Below are positions 1-7,780 of a stretch of DNA of 54,872 nucleotides, piece after piece. Position 1 is the stretch's first letter, and each line of letters opens with the position of its first letter. Origin of the DNA: DASUWK01 sp036378435 (GTDB lineage: Bacteria; Chloroflexota; Dormibacteria; Dormibacterales; Dormibacteraceae); the NCBI GenBank assembly GCA_036378435.1, contig DASUWK010000047.1, positions 1-54,872 of the forward strand, in the 5' to 3' direction. Made by a program: the position numbers and the translations under genes. Below the pieces are notes generated by a model. The model was given only the letters and a program-made list of their open reading frames with translations, was not told where the DNA came from and ran no database searches.

Positions 1-739
1 CGCCGGCGCCGGCCTGAAATTCCGCGCTCGCAACCAGGCCGGCGCCGGCGCCGGCCGAGAAGAGCGGATAAAGAATCTCCGCCTCGACCTCGGCGCCCGG
101 CGCGGCGACACGGTTCTTGAGACATCGCAGCCGGGTCCGCAGGCCGACCGGCGCGCCCGCGGCGACCACCCAGCCGGTCCGCTCCAGCCCCACGGTGAAG
201 CTGGAGGAATGGGCGAGGGCGCGCGTTACCTCCTCGGCCACGGCGACCACGACGGTTCCCGAGCGCCCGGCCGCCCCTTCGAGCGCGGGCAGCCAGGAGT
301 CGGCGCCGGCGAGGACGCGGTTGGGCAGCAGCAGCAGCAGCAGCTCGCAGCCGGCGCGCGAGAGCGCGAGCGCCGCCTCGCCACAGGCATCTGCTGAAGG
401 CGGCCGCAGCGCGACGACGTTCTCGAGGTCGGCGCCGTGGGCTGCGAGCGTCCAGGCGTCGAAGCAGCGTCCCGGGTCCACGATCACGCCTTGAGCGAGA
501 TCGCGCGACGCCCGCGCCAGGAGCTCGAGTCCCAAGCTGTGCTTGCCGCAGGTCCCGGGGCCGCTCAGCACGGTGAGCCTGCCGCTGGGCAGGCCGTCGA
601 TGCCGGTCAGGTCGTCCACGAGCTCGAGGCCGCTGCGCCACGCCGCAACCTCAGGCAGGCGAGAGGCGCGCAGCAGCGCGTGGTCTCCGAAGCGCCTCTG
701 GATAGTCTCAACAGCAGTTGCAAGTTCCAGCTCAGTCAT
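1..739 (-). CDS. RecA-like ATPase of the SOS mutagenesis type (ImuA'-like), 3' end outside window
   Basis: The reverse-strand frame opens with ATG at 739 and has no stop before base 1, so about 246 residues are visible and the C-terminus is missing. The protein resembles the RecA core. It has a P-loop reading SGPGTCGKHSLGLEL (about residues 57-71) and a later block LKNRVAAPGAEVEAEILY that matches the RecA segment VKNKVAPPFKQAEFDILY. The residue after the P-loop Lys is His, where RecA has Thr, and a run of six CTG codons gives a poly-Leu strand before LPN. RecA itself is better conserved than this, so I read it as the small RecA relative (ImuA/ImuA') usually encoded ahead of imuB and dnaE2. 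Those partners would lie left of the window. The LexA-box promoter upstream supports an SOS role. A RadA- or SulA-like protein is the alternative. Confidence 0.72.
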   Translation of the reverse strand, partial: MTELELATAVETIQRRFGDHALLRASRLPEVAAWRSGLELVDDLTGIDGLPSGRLTVLSGPGTCGKHSLGLELLARASRDLAQGVIVDPGRCFDAWTLAAHGADLENVVALRPPSADACGEAALALSRAGCELLLLLLPNRVLAGADSWLPALEGAAGRSGTVVVAVAEEVTRALAHSSSFTVGLERTGWVVAAGAPVGLRTRLRCLKNRVAAPGAEVEAEILYPLFSAGAGAGLVASAEFQAGAG

Positions 740-795
740 CAACTTCGGCGGGCCTCTCGAAGGGGAGACGCTGAGCAGGGCGGGAGGCGTCTTCC

Positions 796-824
796 AGTCT
801 AGCGAACACATGTTCGCATCGCAA
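796..824 (-). promoter_or_regulatory. SOS promoter of the RecA-like gene
   Basis: On the reverse strand a -35 hexamer TTGCGA (824-819) is followed after 17 bases by a -10 hexamer TAGACT (801-796). The LexA-type palindrome fills almost all of the spacer, so bound LexA would block RNA polymerase. The predicted start of transcription is near 789, giving a leader of about 50 nt before the ATG at 739. This is sequence reading only. Confidence 0.7.
802..817. promoter_or_regulatory. LexA (SOS) box
   Basis: The sequence GCGAACACATGTTCGC has perfect 6-base inverted arms (GCGAAC/GTTCGC) around a 4-base spacer. It fits the actinobacterial/Gram-positive LexA consensus CGAAC-N4-GTTCG. It lies between the -35 and -10 of the leftward promoter. 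It is also only 24 bases before the ATG of the rightward ThiO-like gene, so it could affect that gene as well. Confidence 0.82.
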
Positions 825-840
825 TAAGAAAACTGAGCAG

Positions 841-1902
841 ATGAAGGTCGCGATCGTCGGCGGAGGCGTCATCGGCTGTGCCATCGCCGACCGGCTTGCC
901 CGCGACGGTCACCAGGTGACCCTTTTCGAGCGCGACCGCGTCGGCGCCCACGCGTCGGGGGCCGCCGCCGGACTGCTCGCGCCCTACAGCGAGGCGGACG
1001 AGCCGGGCGAGTTCCACCGCTTCGCGGTCCGCAGCCTTGCGATGTTCGACGAGCTCGGCGAGCGGCTGCAGAAGGACACCGGGATCGACGTCGAGTTCCG
1101 CCACCAGGAGACGCTGCGCATCGCGCTCGACGACGCCGCCCACGACACGCTCGGGCGCCGCGTCGCGTGGCAGCTCGAGGCCGGTTTGCAGCCCTGGCTC
1201 CTGACGGCTGACGAGGCGCGCGCCGAAGAGCCTGAGCTGGGCGAGGTGGTCGGCGCGGCCGTGTTCCCAGAAGCGCAGGTCACGCCGCCACGCATGGTGG
1301 CCGCGCTGGCCTGGTCCGCCGCTGCCGCCGGTGCCGACGTGCGAGAAGGCGCGCCGGTCACGCTGGTCGAGCGGTCCGGGCGGGTGGAGGGGGTCCGCAC
1401 GTTCGCCGGGGTCGAGGGCGCCGACGTGGTGGTCCTGGCCGCCGGTCCCTGGTCGCCGCAGGTGGCGCAGACCGCGGGCGTCGAGGTCGAGGTGCGGCCG
1501 CGACGCGGCCAGCTGATCGCTCTCGAGCCGCCTCGCGGACTCTTGCGGCACATGATCACGGCCGGCCATCTGTATCTCGTCCCCAAGCCGGCCGGTGAGC
1601 TGATCTGCGGCTCGACCGAGGAGGAGGCGCGGTTCGAGGCGCACGCGACGGGGGCCGGCGTGCGGCTCCTCCTGGATTTCGCCATCAGGGCAGTGCCGGC
1701 ACTGGCCGACGCTCGGGTCGATCGGGTCTGGGCGGCCCTGCGGCCGGCGCCGCGAGGGCGGATGCCCCTGATCGGCCCGGCCGAGATCGAGGGGCTCGTA
1801 CTGGCGACCGGGCACAACCGCAACGGCATCCTGCAGGCGCCGCTGACGGCCGACATCGTCGCCCGAGGCCTCGCCGGAACCTGGGAGACACCCGAGCCCT
1901 AG
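841..1902 (+). CDS. thiO: ThiO-like FAD-dependent glycine oxidase / amino acid oxidase
   Basis: 353 aa, of normal length for the DAO/ThiO family. The N-terminus is a Rossmann dinucleotide fold, VGGGVIGCAIADRLARDG (residues 6-23), followed by the FAD-contacting stretch SGAAAGLLAPYSEAD. The C-terminus has GLVLATGHNRNGILQAPLTAD, the family block that closes over FAD. Glycine oxidase makes iminoglycine for the thiazole half of thiamine. No other thiamine gene is visible, so another amine or D-amino acid oxidase role is possible. The ATG at 841 lies 24 bases after the LexA box. The gene stands alone between the divergent RecA-like gene and the next secreted protein. Confidence 0.8.
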   Translation: MKVAIVGGGVIGCAIADRLARDGHQVTLFERDRVGAHASGAAAGLLAPYSEADEPGEFHRFAVRSLAMFDELGERLQKDTGIDVEFRHQETLRIALDDAAHDTLGRRVAWQLEAGLQPWLLTADEARAEEPELGEVVGAAVFPEAQVTPPRMVAALAWSAAAAGADVREGAPVTLVERSGRVEGVRTFAGVEGADVVVLAAGPWSPQVAQTAGVEVEVRPRRGQLIALEPPRGLLRHMITAGHLYLVPKPAGELICGSTEEEARFEAHATGAGVRLLLDFAIRAVPALADARVDRVWAALRPAPRGRMPLIGPAEIEGLVLATGHNRNGILQAPLTADIVARGLAGTWETPEP

Positions 1903-1944
1903 TTCGCGCGCTTGCCCTGAGCTCCGTGCGGATGGAACTATCCG

Positions 1945-4026
1945 ATGCGCATGATCAAGCGCTTGCTGGCCGCCGCCTGCCTGGCGCTGCCGCTTTCGAT
2001 GGCGAGCCCGGCGCTCGCCGCCAACCCCGGCAGTGCGACGATCGACGGGTCGGCGCCGGTCCAGTGGGACTTCGCCCCGGTCGGCGGCTTGATGGGAGAC
2101 ACCGACACCTTCAAGCTGACGGTGAAGCTGCCGGAGCCGGACGCGCGGTTCTACGCGCCCGATCTGCGGCAGGGTTCGAAGCACGCCGCGGTGCTCGAGA
2201 TCGTCGACACCTGGAACAACACCTCGCCCGACGCCACGCTCGGGATTGGCGTGACGGACAGCAAGGGCAATGCGGTGGGCGGCGACACCCTGGCAGTGAC
2301 CAACGACGGCAGCGACGTCAACGTCTTCATGCTCCAGGACCCGAGCAGCGGTACCTACACGGTGACGGCGTCGAACCAGATCGGCACGTCGACGTCCGAT
2401 GTCGCTTCACACGCGGTGGCGACGCTCAAATTCATCGATCTCGCCGCGCAGCACGCCGGGGCCGGGCCGGCCGGCGGACCTCGCTACGACCTGTACCGCG
2501 TTCCCCTCGACCTCATGCCCGAGACCACGTTCGAATCTCAGGCGGTCGGCGGGCGTTCGTTCGGCGAGCCCTCGATCGGGGTGGACCGCCGCAGCGACAC
2601 CGTGATGTACCAGGCGGGCCTGTTCACGATGCAGGCGAAGTTCGACGACTCAGCCAGGCCCGCGGCAGTGACCTGGAAGAACGTCAGCGACACGCCGCTG
2701 ACCGACAGCGCCAGCGAGGACGCCATCCTCTACGTCGACCCCGCCACCGGGCGGACCTTCGTCAGCCAGCTGGTCCTTGCCTGCAGCCTGGGCGCGGTGT
2801 CGGACGACGACGGCGCTTCATGGATCCCGGTAGCGAAGGCGTGCCAGACACCGCCGGCCGTCGACCACGAAACGATCGGTGGCGGCCCGTTCGCCGCCCC
2901 GCTGCCGCCGGGCGTCGTGTACCCCGACGCGATGTACTACTGCTCCCAGAACGTCGCCTACTCCGCGTGCGCGCTCAGCGTGGACGGAGGGCTGATTTAC
3001 GGCGCCGCCTCGCCGATGTGGACGGCGGCGGAATGCTTCGGCCTCCACGGGCACATCAAGGTGGCGCCGGACGGCACGGCCTACGTGCCGGACAAGGCGT
3101 GCGGCTCGCCGGAGTGCGACATCACGACGAGCACGGCCGGCCCCAACTGCCACCCGGGCTTCGCCGTGTCCACCAACAACGGCGTCTCCTGGACCGTCCA
3201 CACGATCCAGGACGGCCACATGCGCTACTTCGACACCGGCGACCCCTCGATTGGCGTCGGGTCCAACGGCACGATGTACTTCGGCTACGGCGACCGGGAC
3301 GGTCATCCGAAGATCGCCGTCTGCACCAACCAGGGCGCCGACTGCGGCCCGTCGGTCGACGTCGGCACGGCGTTCCACATCGTGAACACGGAGATGGCAG
3401 AGGTGGTGGCGGGGGACGACAACCGCGCTGCCTTCGCTTTCCTCGGCAGCACCACGCCGGGTGACGACCAGCAGAACAGCTTCGTCGGCACCTGGCATCT
3501 CTACGTCGCCACGACCTACGACGCCGGCCGGCACTGGACGACCGTCGACGCCACGCCGAACGCGCCTGTGCAGCGCGGCTGCATCGAGTTCAACGCCAAT
3601 ACCTGCCCGAGCACCCGCGGCAGCGACGACCAGCGCAACCTGCTCGACTTCAACGACATCACGATCGACAGCAAGGGTCGCGTTCTCGTCGCATACACGG
3701 ACGGCTGCCAGCCCGACCTGGGGCCGCCCGCCAAGCGCGGCTCCTGTCTGACCGACGCGACGCGCCTCAGCGGCCTCAACCCGGAGATCGAGGGACCGGC
3801 CGTCGCCCGCCAGTCCTGCGGTCTGACCCTCCTCGCCAAGTACGACGGCTCGCTGCCCGCGTGCGCGGCGGTGAGCCGGGTGAGCGCGGCCTCGGCGGCC
3901 GCCCTGCCGCCGACGCTCTCGGCCCCGCGACCCTTCCCGCTAGGTCCGCTGGTGATATTGGGTCTGGGGGCGCTGCTCGTCCTTGGTGGCGCCGGTCTAC
4001 TCTGGCGGCGACCGCGGCGAAGCTGA
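1945..4026 (+). CDS. Secreted, membrane-anchored Asp-box (sialidase/BNR-like) beta-propeller protein
   Basis: 693 aa. The N-terminus is a signal peptide (MRMIKRLLAAACLALPLS, then Ala-rich, likely cut after PALA). A beta-rich region follows, then a propeller-like part with at least three Asp-box motifs of the S/T-x-D/N-x-G-x-x-W form (SDDDGASW, STNNGVSW, TYDAGRHW). Eight or more paired cysteines suggest disulfides outside the cell. The C-terminus is a hydrophobic segment (LVILGLGALLVLGGAGLLW) ending in RRPRRS, so the protein should stay in the membrane facing outwards. Asp boxes occur in sialidases and many other exo-enzymes, and I see no full set of sialidase catalytic residues, so the substrate is unknown. 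Confidence 0.7.
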   Translation: MRMIKRLLAAACLALPLSMASPALAANPGSATIDGSAPVQWDFAPVGGLMGDTDTFKLTVKLPEPDARFYAPDLRQGSKHAAVLEIVDTWNNTSPDATLGIGVTDSKGNAVGGDTLAVTNDGSDVNVFMLQDPSSGTYTVTASNQIGTSTSDVASHAVATLKFIDLAAQHAGAGPAGGPRYDLYRVPLDLMPETTFESQAVGGRSFGEPSIGVDRRSDTVMYQAGLFTMQAKFDDSARPAAVTWKNVSDTPLTDSASEDAILYVDPATGRTFVSQLVLACSLGAVSDDDGASWIPVAKACQTPPAVDHETIGGGPFAAPLPPGVVYPDAMYYCSQNVAYSACALSVDGGLIYGAASPMWTAAECFGLHGHIKVAPDGTAYVPDKACGSPECDITTSTAGPNCHPGFAVSTNNGVSWTVHTIQDGHMRYFDTGDPSIGVGSNGTMYFGYGDRDGHPKIAVCTNQGADCGPSVDVGTAFHIVNTEMAEVVAGDDNRAAFAFLGSTTPGDDQQNSFVGTWHLYVATTYDAGRHWTTVDATPNAPVQRGCIEFNANTCPSTRGSDDQRNLLDFNDITIDSKGRVLVAYTDGCQPDLGPPAKRGSCLTDATRLSGLNPEIEGPAVARQSCGLTLLAKYDGSLPACAAVSRVSAASAAALPPTLSAPRPFPLGPLVILGLGALLVLGGAGLLWRRPRRS

Positions 4027-4054
4027 ACCAGGCCGCTGCCGGCGCGCGCCTGGT
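4027..4054 (+). terminator. Hairpin after the Asp-box protein gene
   Basis: Directly after the stop codon, ACCAGGC (4027-4033) pairs perfectly with GCCTGGT (4048-4054) around a 14-base GC-rich loop. No T-run follows, so it would be a factor-dependent or imperfect terminator. Confidence 0.4.
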
Positions 4055-4072
4055 CGCGGAGCGCCAACCACC

Positions 4073-4094
4073 AGGCCGGCGCCGGCGCGGGCCT
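4073..4094. repeat. 22-base GC-rich near-perfect palindrome
   Basis: AGGCC…GGCCT with an inner GCGCCGGCGC core is palindromic apart from one G-G pair. It lies in the 159-base gap before the phosphoesterase gene and could be a second terminator hairpin. Eighteen bases of it (4071-4088) recur at 34-51 inside the RecA-like gene. Confidence 0.4.
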
Positions 4095-4136
4095 AAAGGA
4101 GCGGGCCGCGGGCGCAGGCGCCCGTCTGACAAATCC

Positions 4137-4165
4137 TTGACATCTGGGTGAGCGCCAGCTAACGG
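4137..4165 (+). promoter_or_regulatory. Possible promoter of the phosphoesterase gene
   Basis: TTGACA (4137-4142) matches the -35 consensus perfectly and is followed after 17 bases by TAACGG (4160-4165), a poor -10. The ATG is at 4186. The perfect -35 is rare in this GC-rich sequence, but the weak -10 keeps confidence low. Confidence 0.4.
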
Positions 4166-4185
4166 GCGCGGTTCAATCTGCTGCC

Positions 4186-5574
4186 ATGGCGAGAATCGCG
4201 CTGGCGCTGGCCGCGGTCCTGCTGCTGGGCGCCTGCACGGCCGGGCAGAGCGGCGCCATCCCGAGCCCGAGCCCGAGCCCGAGCTCTTCGGGGTCCGCGC
4301 TGTCCGGCATCCACAAGATCCAGCACGTGATCGTGGTGATGCAGGAGAACCGCTCGTTTGACGAGTACTTCGGGACGTACCCGGGCGCTGACGGCCTGCC
4401 GCCCGGAGTCTGCGTCCCCGACCCGGCTCACGGCGGCTGCGTCAAGCCGTACCACGACGCAGCCGACGTCAACGCCGGCGGTCCGCACGGCGCGACGAAT
4501 GCGACGGCGGACATCGACGGCGGCAAGATGGACGGCTTCGTCGGCCAGTCCGAAAGCGCCAAGCGCGGGTGCGCAAACCCGACCAATCCAGCCTGCGCGA
4601 ACGGCAAGCAGACCGACGTCATGGGCTACAAGACGCAGGCGGACATCCCGAACTACTGGACTTACGCGAGCGACTTCGTGCTCCAGGACCACATGTTCGA
4701 GCCGAACGCCTCGTGGAGCCTGCCGGAGCACCTCTTCCTGGTCAGCGAGTGGTCGGCGAAGTGTGCGAACACCGCTGATCCGATGAGCTGCGTGAACGCC
4801 CTGCAGAACCCACAGAACCCGACCTCGGTTCCCCCGACCCGTTCCCTCTACGCCTGGACCGACCTGACCTGGCTGCTCGACAAGCACCAGGTGAGCTGGA
4901 AGTACTACGTCGCGCCCGGCACAGAGCCTGACTGCGAAGACGCGACCGAGCAGACCTGCGTCCAGAACGGTCAGAACGCGGGCACCCCCGGCATCTGGAA
5001 CCCGCTGCCGTACTTCACCGATGTGAAGCAGGACCACCAGCTGTCGAACATCCAGGACCTCGACCGCTTCTATGCGGACGCGGCGGGGGGCCGGCTGCCG
5101 GCTGTCAGCTGGATCACCCCCAACAGCGCCAACAGCGAGCACCCCCCGGCGCGGGTCAGCACGGGCCAGGCGTATGTCACCCGGCTCGTGAACGCCGTGA
5201 TGCAGGGCCCTGACTGGAGCTCGACCGCGATCTTCCTGAGCTGGGACGACTGGGGCGGGTTCTACGACCACGTCGCGCCGCCGGTGGTCGATGGCGACGG
5301 CTACGGTTTGCGCGTTCCCGGGATCGTGATCAGCGCGTACGCGCGGCGCGGTTTCATCGACCACCAGACGCTCAGCCAGGACGCTTACGCGAAGTTCATC
5401 GAGGACGACTTCCTCGGCGGCGCGCGCCTGGACCCGAAGACGGACGGGCGGCCGGACTCGAGGCCCTCGGTTCGCGAAAGCGCCGCCGTTCTCGGAAATC
5501 TCGCGGCTGACTTCGACTTCTCACAGCCGCCGCGTGCGCCGGTGCTGCTGCGGGCCTATCCCAGCGTTACGTGA
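4186..5574 (+). CDS. Lipoprotein phosphoesterase (phospholipase C / acid phosphatase family)
   Basis: 462 aa. The N-terminus is a lipoprotein signal with lipobox LLGAC (Cys17), followed by a Pro/Ser linker made by four exact CCCGAG repeats. The mature part starts with IQHVIVVMQENRSFDEYFG, the signature of the PF04185 phosphoesterase family, in which Glu-Asn binds metal. Near the C-terminus SWDDWGGFYDHVAPP supplies further metal and active-site residues. Relatives hydrolyse phosphatidylcholine, other phosphodiesters or phosphomonoesters outside the cell, and the exact substrate cannot be told here. Its 3' end overlaps the convergent peptidase gene by 8 bases. Confidence 0.85.
   Translation: MARIALALAAVLLLGACTAGQSGAIPSPSPSPSSSGSALSGIHKIQHVIVVMQENRSFDEYFGTYPGADGLPPGVCVPDPAHGGCVKPYHDAADVNAGGPHGATNATADIDGGKMDGFVGQSESAKRGCANPTNPACANGKQTDVMGYKTQADIPNYWTYASDFVLQDHMFEPNASWSLPEHLFLVSEWSAKCANTADPMSCVNALQNPQNPTSVPPTRSLYAWTDLTWLLDKHQVSWKYYVAPGTEPDCEDATEQTCVQNGQNAGTPGIWNPLPYFTDVKQDHQLSNIQDLDRFYADAAGGRLPAVSWITPNSANSEHPPARVSTGQAYVTRLVNAVMQGPDWSSTAIFLSWDDWGGFYDHVAPPVVDGDGYGLRVPGIVISAYARRGFIDHQTLSQDAYAKFIEDDFLGGARLDPKTDGRPDSRPSVRESAAVLGNLAADFDFSQPPRAPVLLRAYPSVT
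4260..4283 (+). repeat. Four tandem CCCGAG hexamers
   Basis: Exact 6-base period, four copies, inside the phosphoesterase gene just after the lipobox. It encodes a Pro-Ser spacer and is prone to slippage in multiples of two residues. Confidence 0.8.
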
Positions 5575-6298
5575 AATAAAGAAGGACAGGCTGCTGGTGC
5601 ATCGACGCGACCTGCGCCTGCATGGCCGCCGAGAGCACCGTCCAGCTGTAGCGCCAGTTCTGGCCCAGACCGATGCCCGCGTCGTTGGTCACGAGATAGC
5701 CGGGCCCGTACCCGGTGATGAGCAGCACGTGGTAGACGTTGACGCGGCCGTAGTACTGGTTGATCTTCTGGCCGCCGGGAGCGCCGTGCGTCATCAGCGG
5801 GATGATCACCGGGTGCCCCTCCGCGAGGATCTGCTGGACCTCGGGCAGGGTGGCGTTGTCGTCGAGGACCGGCGTCGCGTTGTAAAAGTGGGCTCCCACC
5901 TGCGCCACGTCTGACAGCGGCAGGTTGAGGACGCCCGGCCAGGTCTGCCTTTCCCAGGCGACGATCTGCGCCATCCGCTGGTCAGCTTCGCTCGGAGGGA
6001 TCACAGAGCGCCGGTCGCCGCGGAGGAACGAGCCGTACATCAAGGTGGCGGCGGCTTCGCAGTAGTCCTCGTGCGCGGCGTCCCAGTTCCCCAGCGGCGC
6101 CTGCACCGTGTAGGGCACCTTGATGAAGACGGACGGCGGCAGCGGGCTCGGGCTGACGTCCGGCGAAGGCGACGGCACGGGTGACGGCGGGCCGCCGAAC
6201 ACGACCGCGGCATGAGGCGCCGGCGGATGCGTCTGGTGGTTGCAGATGCCGCCCAGCAGCAGGTAGAGGGCCAGGGCCCCCGCGGTGAATTTCCCCAA
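5567..6298 (-). CDS. Secreted C39-like cysteine peptidase (PF13529 type)
   Basis: 243 aa. A hydrophobic N-terminal segment (TAGALALYLLLGGIC) is followed by a Pro/Ser-rich linker (about residues 30-55) and then a papain-like domain. The likely catalytic residues are Cys80 in EDYCEAAATLM, His190 in NVYHVLLITGY and Asp in LVTNDAG, which is the C39_2 order. Such proteins are cell-surface peptidases or transglutaminase-like folds of unknown substrate. No ABC exporter is adjacent, so a bacteriocin-processing role is unlikely. The start is TTG at 6298; no ATG or GTG precedes the hydrophobic segment in frame. A -10 TATCGT lies 12 bases upstream and overlaps the -10 of the divergent flippase gene. Confidence 0.75.
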   Translation of the reverse strand: MGKFTAGALALYLLLGGICNHQTHPPAPHAAVVFGGPPSPVPSPSPDVSPSPLPPSVFIKVPYTVQAPLGNWDAAHEDYCEAAATLMYGSFLRGDRRSVIPPSEADQRMAQIVAWERQTWPGVLNLPLSDVAQVGAHFYNATPVLDDNATLPEVQQILAEGHPVIIPLMTHGAPGGQKINQYYGRVNVYHVLLITGYGPGYLVTNDAGIGLGQNWRYSWTVLSAAMQAQVASMHQQPVLLYFT

Positions 6299-6309
6299 TT
6301 GGTGGGCCG

Positions 6310-6316
6310 TACGATA
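6310..6316. promoter_or_regulatory. Overlapping divergent -10 elements (flippase / C39 peptidase)
   Basis: Forward TACGAT (6310-6315) ends 9 bases before the GTG at 6325. Reverse TATCGT (6316-6311) ends 12 bases before the TTG at 6298. The two hexamers share five bases, so only one direction could be occupied at a time. No convincing -35 is visible for either. Confidence 0.45.
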
Positions 6317-6324
6317 GCGATTCG

Positions 6325-7776
6325 GTGTCCGAAGTCGCTCCCCCGGAAGCTTCGTCTCCCGGGGTGGACCTCGGGTCGCGCGCCGTCCTCAACACCGCCT
6401 TCGTCCTGGCCGCGCGGATCATCTCGAGACTGGCGGCGCTCGTGCTCGTCCTGGCCATGTCCAACCACCTCGGGCCCGAGCGCTACGGCCAGTACACGAC
6501 CCTGGTCGCGTACAGCGCGATCATCAGCATCCTCTCGGACTTCGGGCTGAACACGCTCTACACGCGCGAGGCCGCCCGCCGGCCGGCCGCCATTCCCGGC
6601 TACCTGGCCACGCTGCTGGCTGGAAAGCTGCCGCTGACAGCGCTCTCTTTCGTCGCGCTGGGCCTGGCCGCCGGCGTCACCGGGATCGGCTCACTCGCCC
6701 TGCCGGGGATCGCCCTCCTCGGCGCCTCCACCTACGTCAACCTGCTGCGGAACACCTTCTACGCGGTCGGCCGCCTCGAGTTCGAAGCCGTGGCGATCCT
6801 GGGCGAGACCGCCATCCTGGCCGCGGGCATCCTCTACGGCGCCACCCACGGCGGCGGTGTGGCCTGGTTCCTCCTCGTGTACACCGCCGCCTACGGGTTC
6901 ACGTGCGTCTACTGCCTGGCGGTGATCCCGCTGTTCAAGCTCGCGCGCGGCGCGCCGACGCTCGATCTGAAGCTGCTGAAGCCCTGGCTGGTGATGGCCT
7001 TTCCGATCGCTCTGGGCAGCTTTCTGACCAACGTGTACTTCAAGGCGGACGTGCCGATCCTTCAGCACTTCCGCCCGTTCCAGGAGGTTGGCTGGTATCA
7101 GCAGGCCTACAAGCCGTTCGAGGCCCTGCAGTTCATCCCCCTCGCCGTGCAGTCCGTCATCTATCCCGCGCTCGCGGTCTATTACCGGAGCGCGTCCGAG
7201 CGACTGAATCGCGCCTATCACGAGTTCTTCAAGATCCTGGTTCTCTTGGGGTGGCCGATATCGCTCGGCACTGTTGTCCTGGCGCACCCGATTGGAAGGC
7301 TCTTTCACCTGTTCCCGCAGTCGTATGTCTCGCTGCGCATCCTCGCCCTGGCGATCACCTTCCTCTTTGTGAACTCGGCCTTCACGGCGATGCTCTATTC
7401 AGTCGATCGCCAGGATCTCTTCGCCTGGGCGACCGGCGCCGCGGCGGCTGTGAACATCGGACTCAACTTGGTGCTCATCCCGCACTACGGCTATCTCGCC
7501 GCCAGCTCCACGACTGTGGTTACAGAGGTCGCCTTCTCGGTCGTCGCCTATTGGTTCCTGCGGCGCCGGCGGCCCTTGCCGTGGCTTCGGCTGAGCTGGC
7601 GGATACTGCTCGCCGGATTTGTCCTTGGTGGCGTTGCCTACGAGCTCTCAGACCATTCGATCTTCATCGCCGCGCCGGGAGCGGCGTTCGCCTACCTCGT
7701 CGCGCTCTGGGTGTTGCGCGCGGTGTCTCGCGACGAGCTCAACTTCTTTCTGCGCGGGTTGAGATTGAGAACGTGA
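6325..7776 (+). CDS. Polysaccharide/lipid-linked oligosaccharide flippase (Wzx/MATE-like, MOP superfamily)
   Basis: 483 aa with about 12-14 hydrophobic segments across the whole length. The N-terminal block has TAFVLAARIISRLAALVLVL followed by LGPERYGQYTT, the usual start of Wzx-type exporters (RxxxxxxGPxxYGxY). It should move undecaprenyl- or lipid-linked sugar units across the membrane. No glycosyltransferase cluster surrounds it, so its cargo is unknown. The GTG start at 6325 is 9 bases after a TACGAT -10 and has no Shine-Dalgarno, which suggests a leaderless transcript. The next gene starts 4 bases after its stop, so the two are probably one transcript. Confidence 0.8.
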   Translation: MSEVAPPEASSPGVDLGSRAVLNTAFVLAARIISRLAALVLVLAMSNHLGPERYGQYTTLVAYSAIISILSDFGLNTLYTREAARRPAAIPGYLATLLAGKLPLTALSFVALGLAAGVTGIGSLALPGIALLGASTYVNLLRNTFYAVGRLEFEAVAILGETAILAAGILYGATHGGGVAWFLLVYTAAYGFTCVYCLAVIPLFKLARGAPTLDLKLLKPWLVMAFPIALGSFLTNVYFKADVPILQHFRPFQEVGWYQQAYKPFEALQFIPLAVQSVIYPALAVYYRSASERLNRAYHEFFKILVLLGWPISLGTVVLAHPIGRLFHLFPQSYVSLRILALAITFLFVNSAFTAMLYSVDRQDLFAWATGAAAAVNIGLNLVLIPHYGYLAASSTTVVTEVAFSVVAYWFLRRRRPLPWLRLSWRILLAGFVLGGVAYELSDHSIFIAAPGAAFAYLVALWVLRAVSRDELNFFLRGLRLRT

Positions 7777-7780
7777 AGAC

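Noticed and set aside
799..2184. 461-residue reverse frame across the ThiO-like gene
   Set aside because: Low-complexity Arg/Gly/Asp text opposite a well-supported gene; no start signal and no family pattern.
5567..6298. C39 domain as a bacteriocin-exporting ABC transporter piece
   Set aside because: No ABC ATPase or membrane domain follows, and the protein has its own N-terminal signal and Pro-rich linker, so it is a free surface peptidase-like protein.
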